NCBI GenBank assembly: GCA_019054805.1
Contig: JAHQIY010000045.1
Location: forward strand, 57,507-121,506
Reading direction: 5' to 3'
DNA: 64,000 nucleotides
From: Brachionus manjavacas
Lineage: Eukaryota > Rotifera > Eurotatoria > Ploima > Brachionidae
Shown here: positions 10,526 through 24,372 of the stretch, in pieces
How positions within the stretch are numbered: the first letter of the stretch is position 1
Layout: each line of letters starts with the position of its first letter
Program-made: the position numbers and the translations under genes
Notes under the pieces: model-generated
Database searches by the model: none
The model's input: the letters and a program-made list of their open reading frames with translations, nothing else
Told to the model about the DNA's origin: nothing

Positions 10526-10554
10526 ACAAAGCCGCTCATCATTAGCGGCTTTGT
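10526..10554. terminator. Convergent terminator between permease and glmU
   Basis: ACAAAGCCGCT-CATCATT-AGCGGCTTTGT, an 11-bp perfect stem with a 7-base loop, lies between the two convergent genes. The T-runs are short on both strands. Confidence 0.75.
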
Positions 10555-10580
10555 AACATTACTATTGGTAGCAAAAGAGA

Positions 10581-11942
10581 TTACTTTTGTTTTACTGGAC
10601 GCTGCCAACCTGAAATCTTACGTTCTTTAGCGCGAGTGATGACTAACTCACCTTCAGCGACATCTTTGGTCAAAGTCGTTCCTGCACCAATTGTCGCACC
10701 ATCAGCGATAGTAACTGGCGCCACCAGCTGACTGTCAGAGCCAACAAAAACATCGTTGCCGATGGTTGTTTTAAACTTGTTTGCGCCATCATAGTTACAA
10801 GTGATTACACCCGCCCCTACATTGGTGCGCTGACCGATCTCGGCGTCACCTAAGTAAGTTAAGTGATTGGCTTTAGAGCCTTCGCCAAGGCGAGCATTCT
10901 TCACTTCGACGAAGTTACCAACGTGAGAGTCATTACGCATCTCAGCACCAGGGCGCAGACGAGTAAATGGACCCACGGTACACTCTTCACCGACCGTCGC
11001 ACCTTCAATAACACTGTACGGACGAACAACCGTATTGTCGTCTATTTCACAATCTTTAAGTACACAACCAGTACCAATCACGACGTTATCACCGAGCGAT
11101 ACTTTGCCCTCGATAATAACATTGGCATCAATCTCACAATCCATACCGCACTGCAATTCACCACGTAAATCGAAACGTGCAGGGTCGCGTAGCATTACGC
11201 CTTGCTCTAGTAGCTTTTGTGCTTGCATTGACTGGAATGCACGCTCTAGACGCGCCAACTGAGCTCGGTCGTTAACCCCTTCCACCTCAATTGGGTTTAC
11301 TGGATGAACTGCCTCTACCGCTCGGCCTTCATCATGGGCAGCAGCGATAACATCGGTTAAGTAGTACTCACCTTGAGCATTATTGTTGTTTAGACCAGAT
11401 AACCAACGTTTCAGATCACCGCCTGTGGCAACCATTACACCAGTATTGATCTCTTTAATCAGCTTCTGCTCTTCTGTTGCGTCTTTTTGCTCAACAATCG
11501 CTACAACAGGGCCGTTCTTACGCACGATACGTCCGTAGCCCATAGGGTTATCTAGCACTACAGTAAGTAATGCGATACCGCCTGTTGGCTGGGCATCGAG
11601 TAAGCTTTCAATGGTCTCTTCAGAGATCAGTGGTACATCACCGTAAAGCACTAAGATCTTTTCATCATCTTCAAATTGTGGTGCTGCTTGATCCACTGCG
11701 TGACCCGTACCGAGCTGATCCGCTTGTAATACCCAACTGACGGACTCACTGCTTAGCTCAGCTTGCATTTGGTCGCCACCATGGCCATACACCAAATGAA
11801 TATTCTGCGCGCCTAATCCATCACATGTATCAATCACATGTTTCACCATCGGCTTACCCGCAAGCGTATGCAGGACCTTAGGTTTATTGGAGTACATGCG
11901 AGTCCCTTTGCCCGCCGCCAGAATCACTGCGCTAAACTTCAT
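10581..11942 (-). CDS. glmU: Bifunctional UDP-GlcNAc pyrophosphorylase / glucosamine-1-phosphate acetyltransferase
   Basis: A 453-residue cytoplasmic enzyme making UDP-N-acetylglucosamine for peptidoglycan and LPS. The N-terminal uridylyltransferase domain opens with [11 protein letters not shown]; the C-terminal part is a left-handed beta-helix of hexapeptide repeats ([17 protein letters not shown] and onward) with the acetyltransferase region [19 protein letters not shown] chose the ATG at 11942, giving [13 protein letters not shown] as in other vibrios, over one four codons upstream. It lies just beyond the end of the atp operon, on the same strand. Confidence 0.96.
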   Translation of the reverse strand: MKFSAVILAAGKGTRMYSNKPKVLHTLAGKPMVKHVIDTCDGLGAQNIHLVYGHGGDQMQAELSSESVSWVLQADQLGTGHAVDQAAPQFEDDEKILVLYGDVPLISEETIESLLDAQPTGGIALLTVVLDNPMGYGRIVRKNGPVVAIVEQKDATEEQKLIKEINTGVMVATGGDLKRWLSGLNNNNAQGEYYLTDVIAAAHDEGRAVEAVHPVNPIEVEGVNDRAQLARLERAFQSMQAQKLLEQGVMLRDPARFDLRGELQCGMDCEIDANVIIEGKVSLGDNVVIGTGCVLKDCEIDDNTVVRPYSVIEGATVGEECTVGPFTRLRPGAEMRNDSHVGNFVEVKNARLGEGSKANHLTYLGDAEIGQRTNVGAGVITCNYDGANKFKTTIGNDVFVGSDSQLVAPVTIADGATIGAGTTLTKDVAEGELVITRAKERKISGWQRPVKQK

Positions 11943-12044
11943 TGAGTTACCCATTTGAACTTGTATTAAAACTGAGAGGTATTCTAGACACTAATCGTTG
12001 ATTAGTTAATGGATACAGAAAATTTTCCGTTAAAAATTGAGCAA

Positions 12045-12068
12045 AAAGGCGGTCTTACGACCGCCTTT
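12045..12068 (-). terminator. atp operon terminator
   Basis: AAAGGCGGTC-TTAC-GACCGCCTTT, a perfect 10-bp stem with a 4-base loop, lies 26 bases after the atpC stop on the minus strand and is followed by TTTTTGC. It separates the ATP synthase operon from glmU. Confidence 0.88.
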
Positions 12069-12093
12069 ATCACTTTTAAAACAGTGTCGCGAA

Positions 12094-12516
12094 TTAGCGA
12101 CGCTGTTTCGTCAGCTCGATAACTCGTAGCTGAGCAATGGCTTTAGCCAGTTCACTGGCCGCTTGAGCGAAGTCCATATCGCCGTGCTGGTTATGGATAT
12201 TCTCCTCAGCGCGACGTTTAGCTTCCTCTGCCTTAGCTGCGTCTAGCTCTTCACCACGGATAGCTGTATCAGCCAGTACAGTCGCTGTACCAGGCTGAAC
12301 TTCAATCATACCACCAGAAACATAGATAATTTCTTCGTGGCCGTGCTGTTTAACAATACGCACCATACCAGGCTTGATAGCGGTCAGCAGCGGTGTGTGG
12401 CCATGGAAAATACCAAGCTCACCTTCGCTACCGGTCACCTGAAACGTTTCAACTAGGCCAGAAAAAATTTTCTTCTCTGCACTAACAACGTCTAGGTGAA
12501 AGGTTATTGCTGCCAT
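12094..12516 (-). CDS. atpC: ATP synthase F1 epsilon subunit
   Basis: A 140-residue central-stalk subunit that couples gamma rotation to the catalytic head and can inhibit ATP hydrolysis. An N-terminal beta-sandwich ([17 protein letters not shown], then [13 protein letters not shown]) is followed by a C-terminal helical hairpin rich in alanine and glutamate. Last gene of the nine-gene atp operon and 18 bases after atpD. Confidence 0.97.
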   Translation of the reverse strand: MAAITFHLDVVSAEKKIFSGLVETFQVTGSEGELGIFHGHTPLLTAIKPGMVRIVKQHGHEEIIYVSGGMIEVQPGTATVLADTAIRGEELDAAKAEEAKRRAEENIHNQHGDMDFAQAASELAKAIAQLRVIELTKQRR

Positions 12517-12534
12517 ATCGCCTCCTAGTTAGCC

Positions 12535-13953
<1,419 letters not shown>

Positions 13954-13973
13954 CTATTTAGTTTTACCTAAGC

Positions 13974-14840
13974 TTAAACCGCTGCCGCACCTGAAACGAT
14001 TTCAGATAGCTCTTGTGTAATCGCAGCCTGACGGGCTTTGTTGTACACAAGTTCTAAATCATCAATCAGGTTGCTCGCATTATCAGTTGCAGCTTTCATT
14101 GCAATCATTCGAGCCGCTTGCTCACAAGCAAGGTTCTCAACCACACCTTGGTATACTTGAGATTCCACATAACGCACTAGAAGTGTATCTAGTAGCGCTT
14201 TTGGTTCTGGCTCGTAGATGTAGTCCCACTGGTGGGTACGCTGCATCTCTTCGCTGTCCGATTTAGGCAAAGGTAGTAATTGATCGATCGTTGGTTGTTG
14301 AACCATGGTGTTCACAAACTTGTTGCTCACAACATATAGGCGGTCCAATTCACCTTCATCGTATTTCTTAAGCATTACGCTTACAGAGCCGATTAGGTCT
14401 TCAAGGCTTGGGCTATCACCTAAACCAGAAACCTGTGCCGCTACTTTTGCGCCGCTGTTATTAAAGAAGCCAGTTGCTTTAGAACCAATCAATGCCAGTT
14501 CAATTTCAGCACCTTTCTCTTTCCAGCTTTGCATATCAGTGACTGCTTTTTTGAACACGTTAATGTTCAAGCCGCCACATAGGCCACGGTCTGTAGAAAC
14601 GATGATGTAACCAACACGCTTAGCTTCACGCTCTTCTAGGTATGGATGACGATACTCTAGACTTGCGTTAGCTACGTGACCGATCACTTTACGTATTGTT
14701 TCAGCGTATGGACGAGAAGCTTCCATTGCATCTTGAGAACGACGCATTTTTGAAGCTGCTACCATTTCCATTGCTTTCGTAATCTTCTGAGTGCTTTTAA
14801 CACTACCGATTTTATTACGTATCTCTTTTGCGCCGGCCAT
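13974..14840 (-). CDS. atpG: ATP synthase F1 gamma subunit
   Basis: The 288-residue rotor shaft of F1. Conserved N-terminal helix ([28 protein letters not shown] begins at residue 5) and the C-terminal helix ending [19 protein letters not shown] form the coiled coil; [10 protein letters not shown] marks the central Rossmann-like domain. Between atpA and atpD in the standard order. Confidence 0.97.
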   Translation of the reverse strand: MAGAKEIRNKIGSVKSTQKITKAMEMVAASKMRRSQDAMEASRPYAETIRKVIGHVANASLEYRHPYLEEREAKRVGYIIVSTDRGLCGGLNINVFKKAVTDMQSWKEKGAEIELALIGSKATGFFNNSGAKVAAQVSGLGDSPSLEDLIGSVSVMLKKYDEGELDRLYVVSNKFVNTMVQQPTIDQLLPLPKSDSEEMQRTHQWDYIYEPEPKALLDTLLVRYVESQVYQGVVENLACEQAARMIAMKAATDNASNLIDDLELVYNKARQAAITQELSEIVSGAAAV

Positions 14841-14882
14841 CGTTACTCTCCATTAGTTGGTGGCATTACTGCCACCGACCTA

Positions 14883-16424
14883 TTACCAAGTTTGGGTTGC
14901 TACGAAGTCGTCAGTCAGCTTCTTAAGCTGCTCTTCAACTTCATTGTTGTAAGCACCCGTCTTGTCGATCTCAGCTGCAAATTCAGCGTATTGACCACGA
15001 GCGAACGATAGTAGAGCCGCTTCGAAATCTAGCAGTTTGTTGAGTTCAACATTTGCTAAGTAGCCGCGCTCTGCCGCAAAGATTACTAGAGCTTGGTCAA
15101 ATACAGACATAGGAGCGTACTGCTTCTGCTTCATTAGTTCTGTAACTTTCTGACCGTGGTCTAGCTGTTTCTTTGTCGCTTCATCAAGGTCAGACGAGAA
15201 CTGTGCGAAAGCAGCAAGTTCACGGTACTGAGCTAGTGCAGTACGGATACCGCCAGATAGCTTCTTGATGATTTTCGTCTGTGCAGAACCACCAACACGA
15301 GATACTGAGATACCAGGGTCAACCGCTGGACGAACACCTGCGTTGAATAGCTCAGTCTGTAGGAAGATCTGACCATCAGTAATCGAGATTACGTTTGTCG
15401 GTACGAATGCTGAAACGTCACCAGCTTGAGTTTCGATGATAGGCAATGCCGTCAAAGAACCTGTTTTGCCTTTCACTTCACCATTAGTGAACTTTTCTAC
15501 GTACTCTTCGCTTACACGAGCTGCACGCTCTAGTAGACGTGAGTGAAGGTAGAAAACATCACCTGGGAATGCTTCACGGCCTGGTGGGCGTTTTAGTAGT
15601 AGAGAGATCTGACGGTAAGCTACCGCTTGCTTAGATAGGTCATCATAAACAATCAGTGCGTCTTCGCCGCGATCACGGAAGTATTCACCCATCGCACAAC
15701 CTGCGTATGGCGCTAGGTATTGTAACGCTGCAGATTCAGAAGCAGATGCAACAACAACGATAGTGTTTGCTAACGCGCCGTGCTCTTCTAGTTTGCGAAC
15801 TACGTTAGCGATAGTCGATGCTTTCTGACCAATTGCTACGTAGATTGAGAAAATACCAGAGTCTCTCTGGTTGATGATTGCATCGATCGCCATTGCTGTT
15901 TTACCAGTCTGACGGTCACCGATTACAAGCTCACGCTGACCGCGACCGATTGGGATCATTGAGTCAACAGATTTGTAACCAGTTTGCACAGGTTGATCTA
16001 CCGATTTACGGTCGATTACACCTGGTGCAATCACTTCTACAGGCGAAGACAGTTTCGCTTCGATTGGACCTTTACCATCAATTGGCTCACCTAGCGTGTT
16101 TACAACACGACCAAGCATTTCAGGACCAACTGGTACTTCAAGAATACGACCAGTACCTGTAACTTTCATGCCTTCCTTAAGGTCAGCATATGGGCCCATT
16201 ACAACCGCACCTACCGAGTCACGCTCAAGGTTAAGTGCTAGTGCATAACGGCCACCCGGTAATTCAATCATTTCACCTTGCATCACGTCCGCTAGGCCGT
16301 GAATGCGAATGATACCATCGCTTACCGATACGATAGTACCTTCGTTGCGAGCTTCACTAACAACTTCGAAAGATTCGATACGTTGTTTGATTAGATCGCT
16401 AATTTCCGTGGAATTAAGTTGCAT
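14883..16424 (-). CDS. atpA: ATP synthase F1 alpha subunit
   Basis: 513 residues, non-catalytic nucleotide-binding subunit alternating with beta. Walker [16 protein letters not shown], Walker [16 protein letters not shown], arginine finger region near [16 protein letters not shown] take the ATG at 16424 (MQLNSTEIS), the start used across gamma-proteobacteria; an in-frame ATG 10 codons upstream would run into atpH. Gap to atpH is 13 bases. Confidence 0.97.
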   Translation of the reverse strand: MQLNSTEISDLIKQRIESFEVVSEARNEGTIVSVSDGIIRIHGLADVMQGEMIELPGGRYALALNLERDSVGAVVMGPYADLKEGMKVTGTGRILEVPVGPEMLGRVVNTLGEPIDGKGPIEAKLSSPVEVIAPGVIDRKSVDQPVQTGYKSVDSMIPIGRGQRELVIGDRQTGKTAMAIDAIINQRDSGIFSIYVAIGQKASTIANVVRKLEEHGALANTIVVVASASESAALQYLAPYAGCAMGEYFRDRGEDALIVYDDLSKQAVAYRQISLLLKRPPGREAFPGDVFYLHSRLLERAARVSEEYVEKFTNGEVKGKTGSLTALPIIETQAGDVSAFVPTNVISITDGQIFLQTELFNAGVRPAVDPGISVSRVGGSAQTKIIKKLSGGIRTALAQYRELAAFAQFSSDLDEATKKQLDHGQKVTELMKQKQYAPMSVFDQALVIFAAERGYLANVELNKLLDFEAALLSFARGQYAEFAAEIDKTGAYNNEVEEQLKKLTDDFVATQTW

Positions 16425-16437
16425 GCTCCAATCCCCA

Positions 16438-16971
16438 TTAAGACTGCAATGCATCGCTCAGGCGGCTTAAACGGCCACGTGCTGAGTTATCGATGACTAA
16501 GTCTCCGGCTCTAATAATAACCCCACCAAGTAGGGCCTCATCTACGCTGCAATTCAGCTGGACTTTGCGTTCAAGACGCGTTTCAAGTTTGCTGCTGATG
16601 TCTGCTTTTTGCTGTTCTGAAAGTTCAGTCGCTGAAGTCACTTCAACGCTGATTTCCTTCTCATGTTCTTGTTTAAGAAGCAAGAACTCAGCACATACAT
16701 CAGGAAGGGCCTCTAATCGGCCATTCTCTGCCATCACCTTAATTAGGTTCTGGCCAAACTCATCAACTTGTTCGCCACAAACCGCAACAAATACTTCTGC
16801 AAGTTTATCTGCAGACATTGAGCTAGTTAATAACTCGTGTACTTGTTCGTTATTGGCGACTTCCGCGGCAAAAGACAACATCTGACCCCATTGGTCTAGT
16901 TGGCCTTTTTCAACGGCAAAGTCGAATGCTGCTTTAGCATAGGGGCGTGCGATAGTAGTCATATCAGCCAT
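16438..16971 (-). CDS. atpH: ATP synthase F1 delta subunit
   Basis: 177-residue peripheral-stalk protein joining the b subunits to the top of F1. The N-terminal helical bundle begins [14 protein letters not shown], and the C-terminal segment [25 protein letters not shown] is the family signature. Follows atpF by 14 bases. Confidence 0.97.
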   Translation of the reverse strand: MADMTTIARPYAKAAFDFAVEKGQLDQWGQMLSFAAEVANNEQVHELLTSSMSADKLAEVFVAVCGEQVDEFGQNLIKVMAENGRLEALPDVCAEFLLLKQEHEKEISVEVTSATELSEQQKADISSKLETRLERKVQLNCSVDEALLGGVIIRAGDLVIDNSARGRLSRLSDALQS

Positions 16972-16985
16972 GTGCGCCCCCAGAC

Positions 16986-17456
16986 TTAAAGTTTTGCAGT
17001 AATGTTGTCGAGAAGATCTTTGTGCGCATCTTTATCGATAGAACGCTCAAGGATTTTCTCAGCACCAGCTAAAGCCAGAGTTGCAACTTGTTTGCGCAGT
17101 TCATCGCGCGCACGGTTGCGTTCTGCTTCAAGTTCAGCTTCTGCTTGCGCAAGGATTTTCTGGCGTTCTGCCTGAGCTTCCTCACGAGCTTCGTCTAGAA
17201 TTTGAGCTTTACGCTTGTTCGCTTGCTCAATGACCTCAGTTGCTGTGCGCTTCGCTTCTTTCAATTGAGAAGAAGCGTTAGCTTGAGCTAGATTCAAGTC
17301 TTTCTCAGCACGTTCTGCCGCATGAAGGCCGTCAGCAATTTTCTTCTGACGTTCTTCGATTGCGTTCATGATTGGCGGCCATACATACTTCATGCAGAAC
17401 CACACAAACAGAGCGAACGAGATTGCTTGACCCAGCAGAGTTGCGTTCATATTCAC
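16986..17456 (-). CDS. atpF: ATP synthase F0 b subunit
   Basis: 156 residues: one N-terminal membrane helix (about residues 5-25, [20 protein letters not shown]) and then a long charged coiled coil rich in Ala, Glu, Lys and Arg that forms the stator stalk. Standard length and place between atpE and atpH. Confidence 0.97.
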   Translation of the reverse strand: MNMNATLLGQAISFALFVWFCMKYVWPPIMNAIEERQKKIADGLHAAERAEKDLNLAQANASSQLKEAKRTATEVIEQANKRKAQILDEAREEAQAERQKILAQAEAELEAERNRARDELRKQVATLALAGAEKILERSIDKDAHKDLLDNITAKL

Positions 17457-17529
17457 AACAGCTACCCCTCTTTAATTGGACTTAGTGTTAATCAATGACA
17501 AACCAATGTTTGTCTCTGAAAAGCAATGA

Positions 17530-17823
<294 letters not shown>

Positions 17824-17831
17824 TTAAAAAA

Positions 17832-18647
<816 letters not shown>

Positions 18648-18652
18648 TCATC

Positions 18653-19042
18653 CTATTTTTTGTTGTTAATGAATAGCGCTGGCGCAAAGATATTAATCCC
18701 TAATACCAGCAAATAGGTTAGTTTGAGGGGAACGAGTTCCACCTGCATATACATGTAAGCAACAGAGAAGAGAGCCACAGTAATGAGGATCTTTAGTACC
18801 ACTCCGGTGTAGAAAGACGCAGCAACCATTTTTGCTGCACGAGCCCCTACAAACAGAAAAGCACACAAGGCAAATACAGCATTGGCGACAACAAATATGC
18901 TCCCTCCAATTAGCGCTGAGATTCCCCATTCAGTATTGACGGCTATCGCCATACCCGCTGCCACTAACGCAACCGCGCTCGCCTCGATCATTAACAATTG
19001 CTTTGCAAGCGCTCGTCCTGGTCTAGCTAACGCAGCTACCAT
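18653..19042 (-). CDS. atpI: ATP synthase assembly protein AtpI
   Basis: 129 residues with four hydrophobic helices, an accessory protein that helps c-ring assembly and is not needed for catalysis. First gene of the operon, 8 bases before atpB, with the atp promoter immediately upstream. Fast-diverging family; identified by place, length and helix pattern. Confidence 0.9.
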   Translation of the reverse strand: MVAALARPGRALAKQLLMIEASAVALVAAGMAIAVNTEWGISALIGGSIFVVANAVFALCAFLFVGARAAKMVAASFYTGVVLKILITVALFSVAYMYMQVELVPLKLTYLLVLGINIFAPALFINNKK

Positions 19043-19103
19043 GTATTCGTACCTCTAGTAAAATCCACAGCTTTACTACCTCAGGGCTGGGAAATTGGCG
19101 AAA

Positions 19104-19131
19104 ATTATACGGTGAGTCGAACTGATTGCAA
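19104..19131 (-). promoter_or_regulatory. atp operon promoter
   Basis: Minus strand TTGCAA (19126-19131), 16-base spacer and perfect TATAAT (19104-19109), followed by TTTCGCC. It lies about 60 bases before atpI, in the gap that separates the operon from parB. Confidence 0.7.
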
Positions 19132-19229
19132 TTAAAACACCGCAAAAAGTTACAATTTTGTTTACAAGCCGACAACTTCCGCACAAAAATTCGATTTTTA
19201 CATATATTGATTGAGATCAATTATCTCAT

Positions 19230-20111
19230 TTAGCTCTCAAGCTTGGCAATTAACTGCTCTAATTTGTGAGGCTCATCAAGACTAATCGTCACTTTCGACT
19301 TGCCGTTGTCAGCGCGCACAATTGCAACTTTAGCCCCAAGCATTTCACTCAATTTTTGTGACATTTGTTGTGCTTCAGCGTCTTGAACCTCATTTTTGGG
19401 TTCAGATTGTGGCTGGAGACACTTTTTCACTAATTGCTCGGTCTGACGAACGGTCATTTTCTTTTTGGCGACCTGCTGAGCAATCTCAACCTGTTGCTCA
19501 CCTTCAAGAGCCAACAGAGCTCTAGCATGCCCCATATCAAGCAGATTGCCGGAAACTAAACTTTTCACGTCATCTTCTAGCTGATTTAGACGCAATAAGT
19601 TACTTACCGCCGCGCGAGACTTACCAATCACATCAGCAACCTGCTGATGAGTCAGACTAAACTCTTCTTGCAGACGATCGAGAGCAACCGCTTCTTCGAT
19701 CACATTAAGATCTTCGCGCTGAATGTTCTCGATCAATGCCATAGCGATCGCTGCACGATCTTCGACATTCTTCACTACACATGGCACTTGCTTAAGGCCC
19801 GCTTTACGAGCCGCACGCCAGCGACGCTCACCGGCGATGATTTCAAATTTGTCACCATCAACCTGTCTCACTACGATAGGCTGAATAATCCCTTGAGATT
19901 CAATCGAAGCGGCAAGCTCTTCTAGCGCTTCAGGTTCCATCTCTTTGCGCGGCTGGTAAACACCCGGCTTTAAGCTGTTAATATTTAAATCGGTGAGACT
20001 ACCATCCGATGACAGTTCTTGGCTGTGCAGTGCACTTTGCTGTTTTTCACGCGCTAGTGAACTGGTTGAAAGCAGGGCATCAAGCCCTTTACCTAAACCA
20101 CGCTTAGACAT
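19230..20111 (-). CDS. parB: Chromosome partitioning protein ParB
   Basis: 293-residue CTP-dependent clamp that loads at parS sites and spreads to organise the origin region. The CTPase/ParB-N domain shows the GERRWRAARKAGL box, followed by the helix-turn-helix (LTHQQVADVIGKSRAAVSNLLRL) and a C-terminal dimerisation domain. Together with ParA it segregates the chromosome I origin. Last gene of mnmG-rsmG-parA-parB; a parS-like sequence lies at 34753-34768. Confidence 0.97.
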   Translation of the reverse strand: MSKRGLGKGLDALLSTSSLAREKQQSALHSQELSSDGSLTDLNINSLKPGVYQPRKEMEPEALEELAASIESQGIIQPIVVRQVDGDKFEIIAGERRWRAARKAGLKQVPCVVKNVEDRAAIAMALIENIQREDLNVIEEAVALDRLQEEFSLTHQQVADVIGKSRAAVSNLLRLNQLEDDVKSLVSGNLLDMGHARALLALEGEQQVEIAQQVAKKKMTVRQTEQLVKKCLQPQSEPKNEVQDAEAQQMSQKLSEMLGAKVAIVRADNGKSKVTISLDEPHKLEQLIAKLES

Positions 20112-20135
20112 GAGACGGAATTCCTTTGGTTGTCG

Positions 20136-20909
20136 TTATGCAGGGACTTCTTCGCGGCGAAGCATCTCACCAGCTAGCGCTAAATAAGCCTTAGCACCTG
20201 CAGAGTATTTATCGTAATACATTGCCGGTTTACCATGACTAGGCGCTTCAGCGAGACGCACATTGCGCGGAATAACGGTGCGGTACACCTTGTTGCCAAA
20301 GTGCTTTTTAAGTTGATCGGATACTTCGTTCGACAGTCTGTTGCGAGGGTCATACATAGTGCGTAGTAACCCTTCAATTTTTAGATTTTCGTTTACAACA
20401 GCAGCAAGCTTACTGATTGTATCCATTAACGCGGTTAAACCTTCAAGTGCAAAATACTCACACTGCATTGGAACCAAAACCGAATCGGCTGCGGCCATAG
20501 CGTTGATTGTAAGAAGGTTTAGAGAAGGAGGACAATCGATAAAGATGAAATCATAGTTATCGCGAACTGATGCTAAAGCGTGCTTAAGGCGAACTTCACG
20601 GGCAAAAACTTCCATCAGTTTGATTTCAGCCGCCGTCACATCTCCATTGGCCGCCACTAAATCATAGTTGCCGGATGTCTTACGACACACCACTTCATCA
20701 AACGGCACATCTTCTACTAGCAGTTCATAAGCCGTGGCATCGACTTGGTATTTATCTACACCACTGGCCATCGTTGCATTGCCTTGTGGGTCGAGGTCTA
20801 TCACCAATACCTTACGCTTAGTCGCAGCCATAGATGCGGCTAAGTTGATGCATGTCGTTGTTTTTCCAACCCCGCCTTTCTGGTTGGCGATCGCTACGAT
20901 TTTTCCCAC
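20136..20909 (-). CDS. parA: Chromosome partitioning ATPase ParA
   Basis: 257-residue Walker ATPase with the deviant P-loop NQKGGVGKTTTCINLA at residues 9-24 and the DPQGNATM and FIDCPPSL motifs. It binds nucleoid DNA when ATP-bound and is stimulated by ParB to move origins. It has no N-terminal DNA-binding extension, so it is the chromosomal (Soj-like) form. 24 bases from parB. Confidence 0.97.
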   Translation of the reverse strand: MGKIVAIANQKGGVGKTTTCINLAASMAATKRKVLVIDLDPQGNATMASGVDKYQVDATAYELLVEDVPFDEVVCRKTSGNYDLVAANGDVTAAEIKLMEVFAREVRLKHALASVRDNYDFIFIDCPPSLNLLTINAMAAADSVLVPMQCEYFALEGLTALMDTISKLAAVVNENLKIEGLLRTMYDPRNRLSNEVSDQLKKHFGNKVYRTVIPRNVRLAEAPSHGKPAMYYDKYSAGAKAYLALAGEMLRREEVPA

Positions 20910-20923
20910 AATGAACCTCGCTT

Positions 20924-21556
20924 TTATTCCTTGCGCGATAAGATTACTAGATGACGCTCACCTTCCAATTGAGGAACATTCAAAGCTTTGACGTCGGTCA
21001 CAGAACACCACTCAGGTAATTGCTCAATCTCATCCTGTGGTAATTGACCTTTCAGCGCTAAGAAATGCCCAGCTGGTGATTTTGGTAGATGGTGGCACCA
21101 CTCAACCATATCAGTCATTGAAGCAAATGCACGACTTAATACGCCATCGAATTTATCTTCAGGCTGGTATTCTTCGACTCGACTTTGAATCGGTGTCACA
21201 TTTTCTATTTTGAGTTCATGAAGAACTTGTTTGATAAAGCGAATGCGTTTGCCCAAGCTATCGAGCAACACAAACGCTTTGTCAGGATTCATAATGGACA
21301 AAGGAATGCCTGGCAGGCCTGGTCCTGTACCGACATCAATAAAACTCTCACCCTGTAAGTGAGTGCTAACAATGATGCTGTCCATAATGTGCTTCACCAG
21401 CATCTCTTGTGGATCGCGTACCGATGTCAGGTTGTACGCCTTGTTCCATTTGTTGAGCATTTCGACATAGCCAACCAGCTGTTCACGCTGACGAGGTGAT
21501 ACCTCTAGATCGGTCTGAGCAATCAGTTCATCCAGTTGAGTGCGTAGTTGAGACAT
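20924..21556 (-). CDS. rsmG: 16S rRNA (guanine527-N7)-methyltransferase RsmG
   Basis: 210-residue SAM-dependent methyltransferase acting on G527 of 16S rRNA. The SAM loop is [16 protein letters not shown], with the entry region [15 protein letters not shown]. Its start codon overlaps the mnmG stop by one base (TAATG), giving translational coupling. Long known as gidB beside the origin. Confidence 0.97.
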   Translation of the reverse strand: MSQLRTQLDELIAQTDLEVSPRQREQLVGYVEMLNKWNKAYNLTSVRDPQEMLVKHIMDSIIVSTHLQGESFIDVGTGPGLPGIPLSIMNPDKAFVLLDSLGKRIRFIKQVLHELKIENVTPIQSRVEEYQPEDKFDGVLSRAFASMTDMVEWCHHLPKSPAGHFLALKGQLPQDEIEQLPEWCSVTDVKALNVPQLEGERHLVILSRKE

Positions 21557-23451
21557 TATGCTTCCTCGCCTTTTTTCAGCAGGCCATGTTTTTTCAAGTG
21601 AACTAAAAGAATCGAAATCGCAGCTGGTGTAATGCCCGAAATGCGCGAAGCGATACCGATAGACTCTGGTTTCGCTTCTGTCAGTTTCGCCACCACTTCA
21701 TTCGATAAACCGCTGACCTTAGCGTAATCTAAATCAACTGGGATCTTTGTATGCTCATGGCGCAACGACTTTTCGATCTCATCTTGCTGACGTTTGATAT
21801 AACCTTCGTATTTGACTTGGATTTCAACCTGCTCAGCGGCTTGTTGATCTTCGATGGCTGGGGCGAATGCGTCTAGCTGAGTCAATTGATCGTAAGACAT
21901 TTCTGGACGACGCAGTAAATCTTCACCACTCGCTTCACGTGCCATCGGTGTTTTTAGCAGTTCATTTAGTGCATCAACCCCTTGTGATTTAGGATTCATC
22001 CAGATCTCTTTCAAGCGTTGGCGCTCAGCTTCGATATTGTCGATTTTTTGATTAAATCGAGCCCAACGAACATCATCAACCAAGCCAAGCTGACGAGCTT
22101 GCTCAGTCAAACGTAAGTCCGCGTTGTCTTCACGCAGTAACAAGCGGTATTCCGCGCGTGAAGTAAACATACGGTAAGGTTCTTTAGTGCCCATGGTCGA
22201 TAGGTCATCAATCAACACGCCCATGTAAGCTTGATCACGACGTGGGCTCCAGCCTTCTTTGTCTTGGCTAAACAGACTTGCGTTAAGGCCCGCCATCAAG
22301 CCTTGTGCCGCTGCTTCCTCGTAACCCGTGGTACCGTTAATTTGTCCCGCAAAGAACAAACCACTAATAAATTTGGTTTCATAGGTCTGCTTTAAGTCGC
22401 GTGGGTCGAAGAAGTCATACTCAATCGCATAACCTGGGCGCACGATATGCGCGTTTTCGAACCCTTTCATCGAGCGTACGATCTGAACTTGAACATCAAA
22501 CGGCAAGCTGGTGGAAATACCATTTGGATACAGCTCATGCGTATCAAGCCCTTCTGGCTCAATAAAGATCTGGTGGCTGTTCTTGTCAGCAAAACGCATC
22601 ACCTTGTCTTCGATTGACGGACAGTAGCGCGGACCAATACCTTCAATCACACCCGCGTACATAGGGCTGCGATCAAGGTTGTTACGAATTACATCGTGAG
22701 TCTGCTCGTTGGTATGAGTGATAAAACATGGGATTTGACGCGGATGCTGTTCACGCTTTCCAATAAACGAAAATACGGGTGCAGGGTTATCACCATGTTG
22801 AGCTTCTAACTCAGAAAAATCGACACTGCGCGCATCAATGCGTGGAGGTGTGCCTGTTTTTAAACGATCGACTCTAAACGGCAGTTCACGCAGACGATCA
22901 GCCAGCGCGATCGATGGCGGATCCCCCGCACGACCACCTGACGAGCTCTCCATACCAATATGGATCTTACCGCCGAGGAAAGTCCCCACAGTCAGCACAA
23001 CTGCTTTTGCGTAGAAACGCAGTCCCATCTGGGTAACAACACCCAAGACACGATCTTGCTCAACAATAAGATCATCAACAGATTGTTGGAACAGAGTGAG
23101 ATTAGGGGCGTTTTCTAGCGCGTTGCGAACATAAGCTTTGTACAACGCACGATCAGCTTGAGCACGGGTTGCTCGTACAGCTGGGCCTTTCGAGGCGTTG
23201 AGTGTTCTAAATTGAATACCGGAATGATCAATCGCTTGAGCCATTAAACCGCCCATCGCGTCGACTTCTTTGACTAAGTGACCTTTACCGATACCACCAA
23301 TTGCTGGGTTACACGACATCTGACCTAAGGTGTCAATGTTGTGAGTGAGTAACAGGGTTTTTTGCCCTGTACGAGCAGATGCGAGTGCGGCTTCCGTTCC
23401 TGCGTGACCGCCACCAACGACGATGACATCAAATTTTTCGTGATAAAGCAT
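21556..23451 (-). CDS. mnmG: tRNA uridine 5-carboxymethylaminomethyl modification enzyme MnmG
   Basis: 631-residue FAD enzyme that with MnmE modifies U34 of certain tRNAs. The dinucleotide loop is [19 protein letters not shown] near residues 11-29, and [13 protein letters not shown] follows. The gene abuts oriC, and its promoter lies inside or beside the origin, so its transcription may help opening, as proposed for E. coli gidA. First gene of the operon running to parB. Confidence 0.97.
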   Translation of the reverse strand: MLYHEKFDVIVVGGGHAGTEAALASARTGQKTLLLTHNIDTLGQMSCNPAIGGIGKGHLVKEVDAMGGLMAQAIDHSGIQFRTLNASKGPAVRATRAQADRALYKAYVRNALENAPNLTLFQQSVDDLIVEQDRVLGVVTQMGLRFYAKAVVLTVGTFLGGKIHIGMESSSGGRAGDPPSIALADRLRELPFRVDRLKTGTPPRIDARSVDFSELEAQHGDNPAPVFSFIGKREQHPRQIPCFITHTNEQTHDVIRNNLDRSPMYAGVIEGIGPRYCPSIEDKVMRFADKNSHQIFIEPEGLDTHELYPNGISTSLPFDVQVQIVRSMKGFENAHIVRPGYAIEYDFFDPRDLKQTYETKFISGLFFAGQINGTTGYEEAAAQGLMAGLNASLFSQDKEGWSPRRDQAYMGVLIDDLSTMGTKEPYRMFTSRAEYRLLLREDNADLRLTEQARQLGLVDDVRWARFNQKIDNIEAERQRLKEIWMNPKSQGVDALNELLKTPMAREASGEDLLRRPEMSYDQLTQLDAFAPAIEDQQAAEQVEIQVKYEGYIKRQQDEIEKSLRHEHTKIPVDLDYAKVSGLSNEVVAKLTEAKPESIGIASRISGITPAAISILLVHLKKHGLLKKGEEA

Positions 23452-23559
23452 GAACCGACCTCAGGTATTCAATAGAGAGTTGGATAGAGAAAAAGAGCGT
23501 TATTCTACCTTCTTTCACGGGCTGAGAAAATGCTTTTGGCTCTTTTCCTTCAAGCAGTG

Positions 23560-23880
23560 AAATCCTTATATATATAAGATCTATATATATGATCTTTTAT
23601 TAGATCTACTATTAAGATCGACCGTTTCTGTGGATAAGTGGAAAATGATCAACAAGATCATGGGTCTTATTTGGATCATATCATGTGATCTTGCCTTGAT
23701 CAGATCGAGGATTAGCTGGGATCAAAATTGCTAGTTATACACAGGGGTAAAAAAGGATCTAAGTTGTTATTTGGATAACTATAGGTTAATCACCGGAAAG
23801 ATCGTAGTTTATCCACAGATGAAGTGATTAAAAAATGAGCGAACAGTTTTTGGGGAGTAAGGAAAGTTATTCACAAAAGG
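23560..23880. other. oriC: Chromosomal replication origin oriC
   Basis: Three A/T-rich 13-mers each starting GATCT occur in a row (23578-23590, 23591-23603, 23603-23615), as in E. coli oriC. DnaA boxes follow: minus TTATCCACA at 23629-23637 (R1), plus TTATACACA at 23735-23743 (R2), minus TTATCCAAA at 23770-23778 (R3), plus TTATCCACA at 23809-23817 (R4), plus TTATTCACA at 23867-23875. About a dozen GATC sites are packed in, giving SeqA/Dam control. The region lies between mnmG and mioC, the standard Vibrio chromosome I location. Confidence 0.96.
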
Positions 23881-23916
23881 GGTAAGTGGCCAAGCAATTG
23901 ACCACTTAGAAGGAGA

Positions 23917-24351
23917 TTAGAAAAGCTCAATATGGTCATTTAACCAGCTTTCTGCGGCATCTTCTGGTACATCATGGCTGAGAACATCGATGGTAAAACA
24001 CTCTGTCAGTGCTGTAGCGCCGATATCGGCAAGTAGGTCATGGGCATGCTGACCCGCTGCGCAGAACGTATCGTAACTCGAATCACCAATGGCGATCGTC
24101 GCGTATTTGACTCCACTCATTTTCGGTGGTGTGTCTTGTAGGGCTTGAATAAACGGCTGAATATTGTCTGGGTATTCACCAGCGCCGTGAGTTGAAGTAA
24201 TGATTAACCAAGTACCCTTATTGTCAACTTGTGCCAAATCAGGTTGGTTATGGATGGTAGTCTCAAAGCCTTTTTCGATTAGTAGATCACTGAGGTGGTC
24301 TCCCACATACTCAGCACCACCCAGTGTGCTACCTGTAATAATGTGGATCAT
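23917..24351 (-). CDS. mioC: Flavodoxin-like protein MioC
   Basis: 144-residue flavodoxin with the FMN loop [15 protein letters not shown] at the N-terminus and [11 protein letters not shown] in the middle. E. coli MioC has been linked to biotin synthase activity in vitro. The ATG at 24351 lies behind AAAGGAACACCT. It is transcribed toward oriC, and an mnmE terminator sits only 22 bases before it, so its own transcription may be low and arise by read-through. Confidence 0.92.
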   Translation of the reverse strand: MIHIITGSTLGGAEYVGDHLSDLLIEKGFETTIHNQPDLAQVDNKGTWLIITSTHGAGEYPDNIQPFIQALQDTPPKMSGVKYATIAIGDSSYDTFCAAGQHAHDLLADIGATALTECFTIDVLSHDVPEDAAESWLNDHIELF

Positions 24352-24372
24352 AGGTGTTCCTTTATACACAAT

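Noticed and set aside
16493-16885. 130-codon frame opposite atpH
   Set aside because: Fully inside a conserved ATP synthase gene on the opposite strand; serine-rich shadow.
19023-19220. 65-codon minus-strand frame upstream of atpI
   Set aside because: It runs over the atp promoter and into the atpI start; cysteine-rich composition without a family.
23565-23578. CTTATATATATAAG palindrome as a terminator or operator
   Set aside because: It is part of the A/T-rich unwinding region of oriC and needs no separate explanation.
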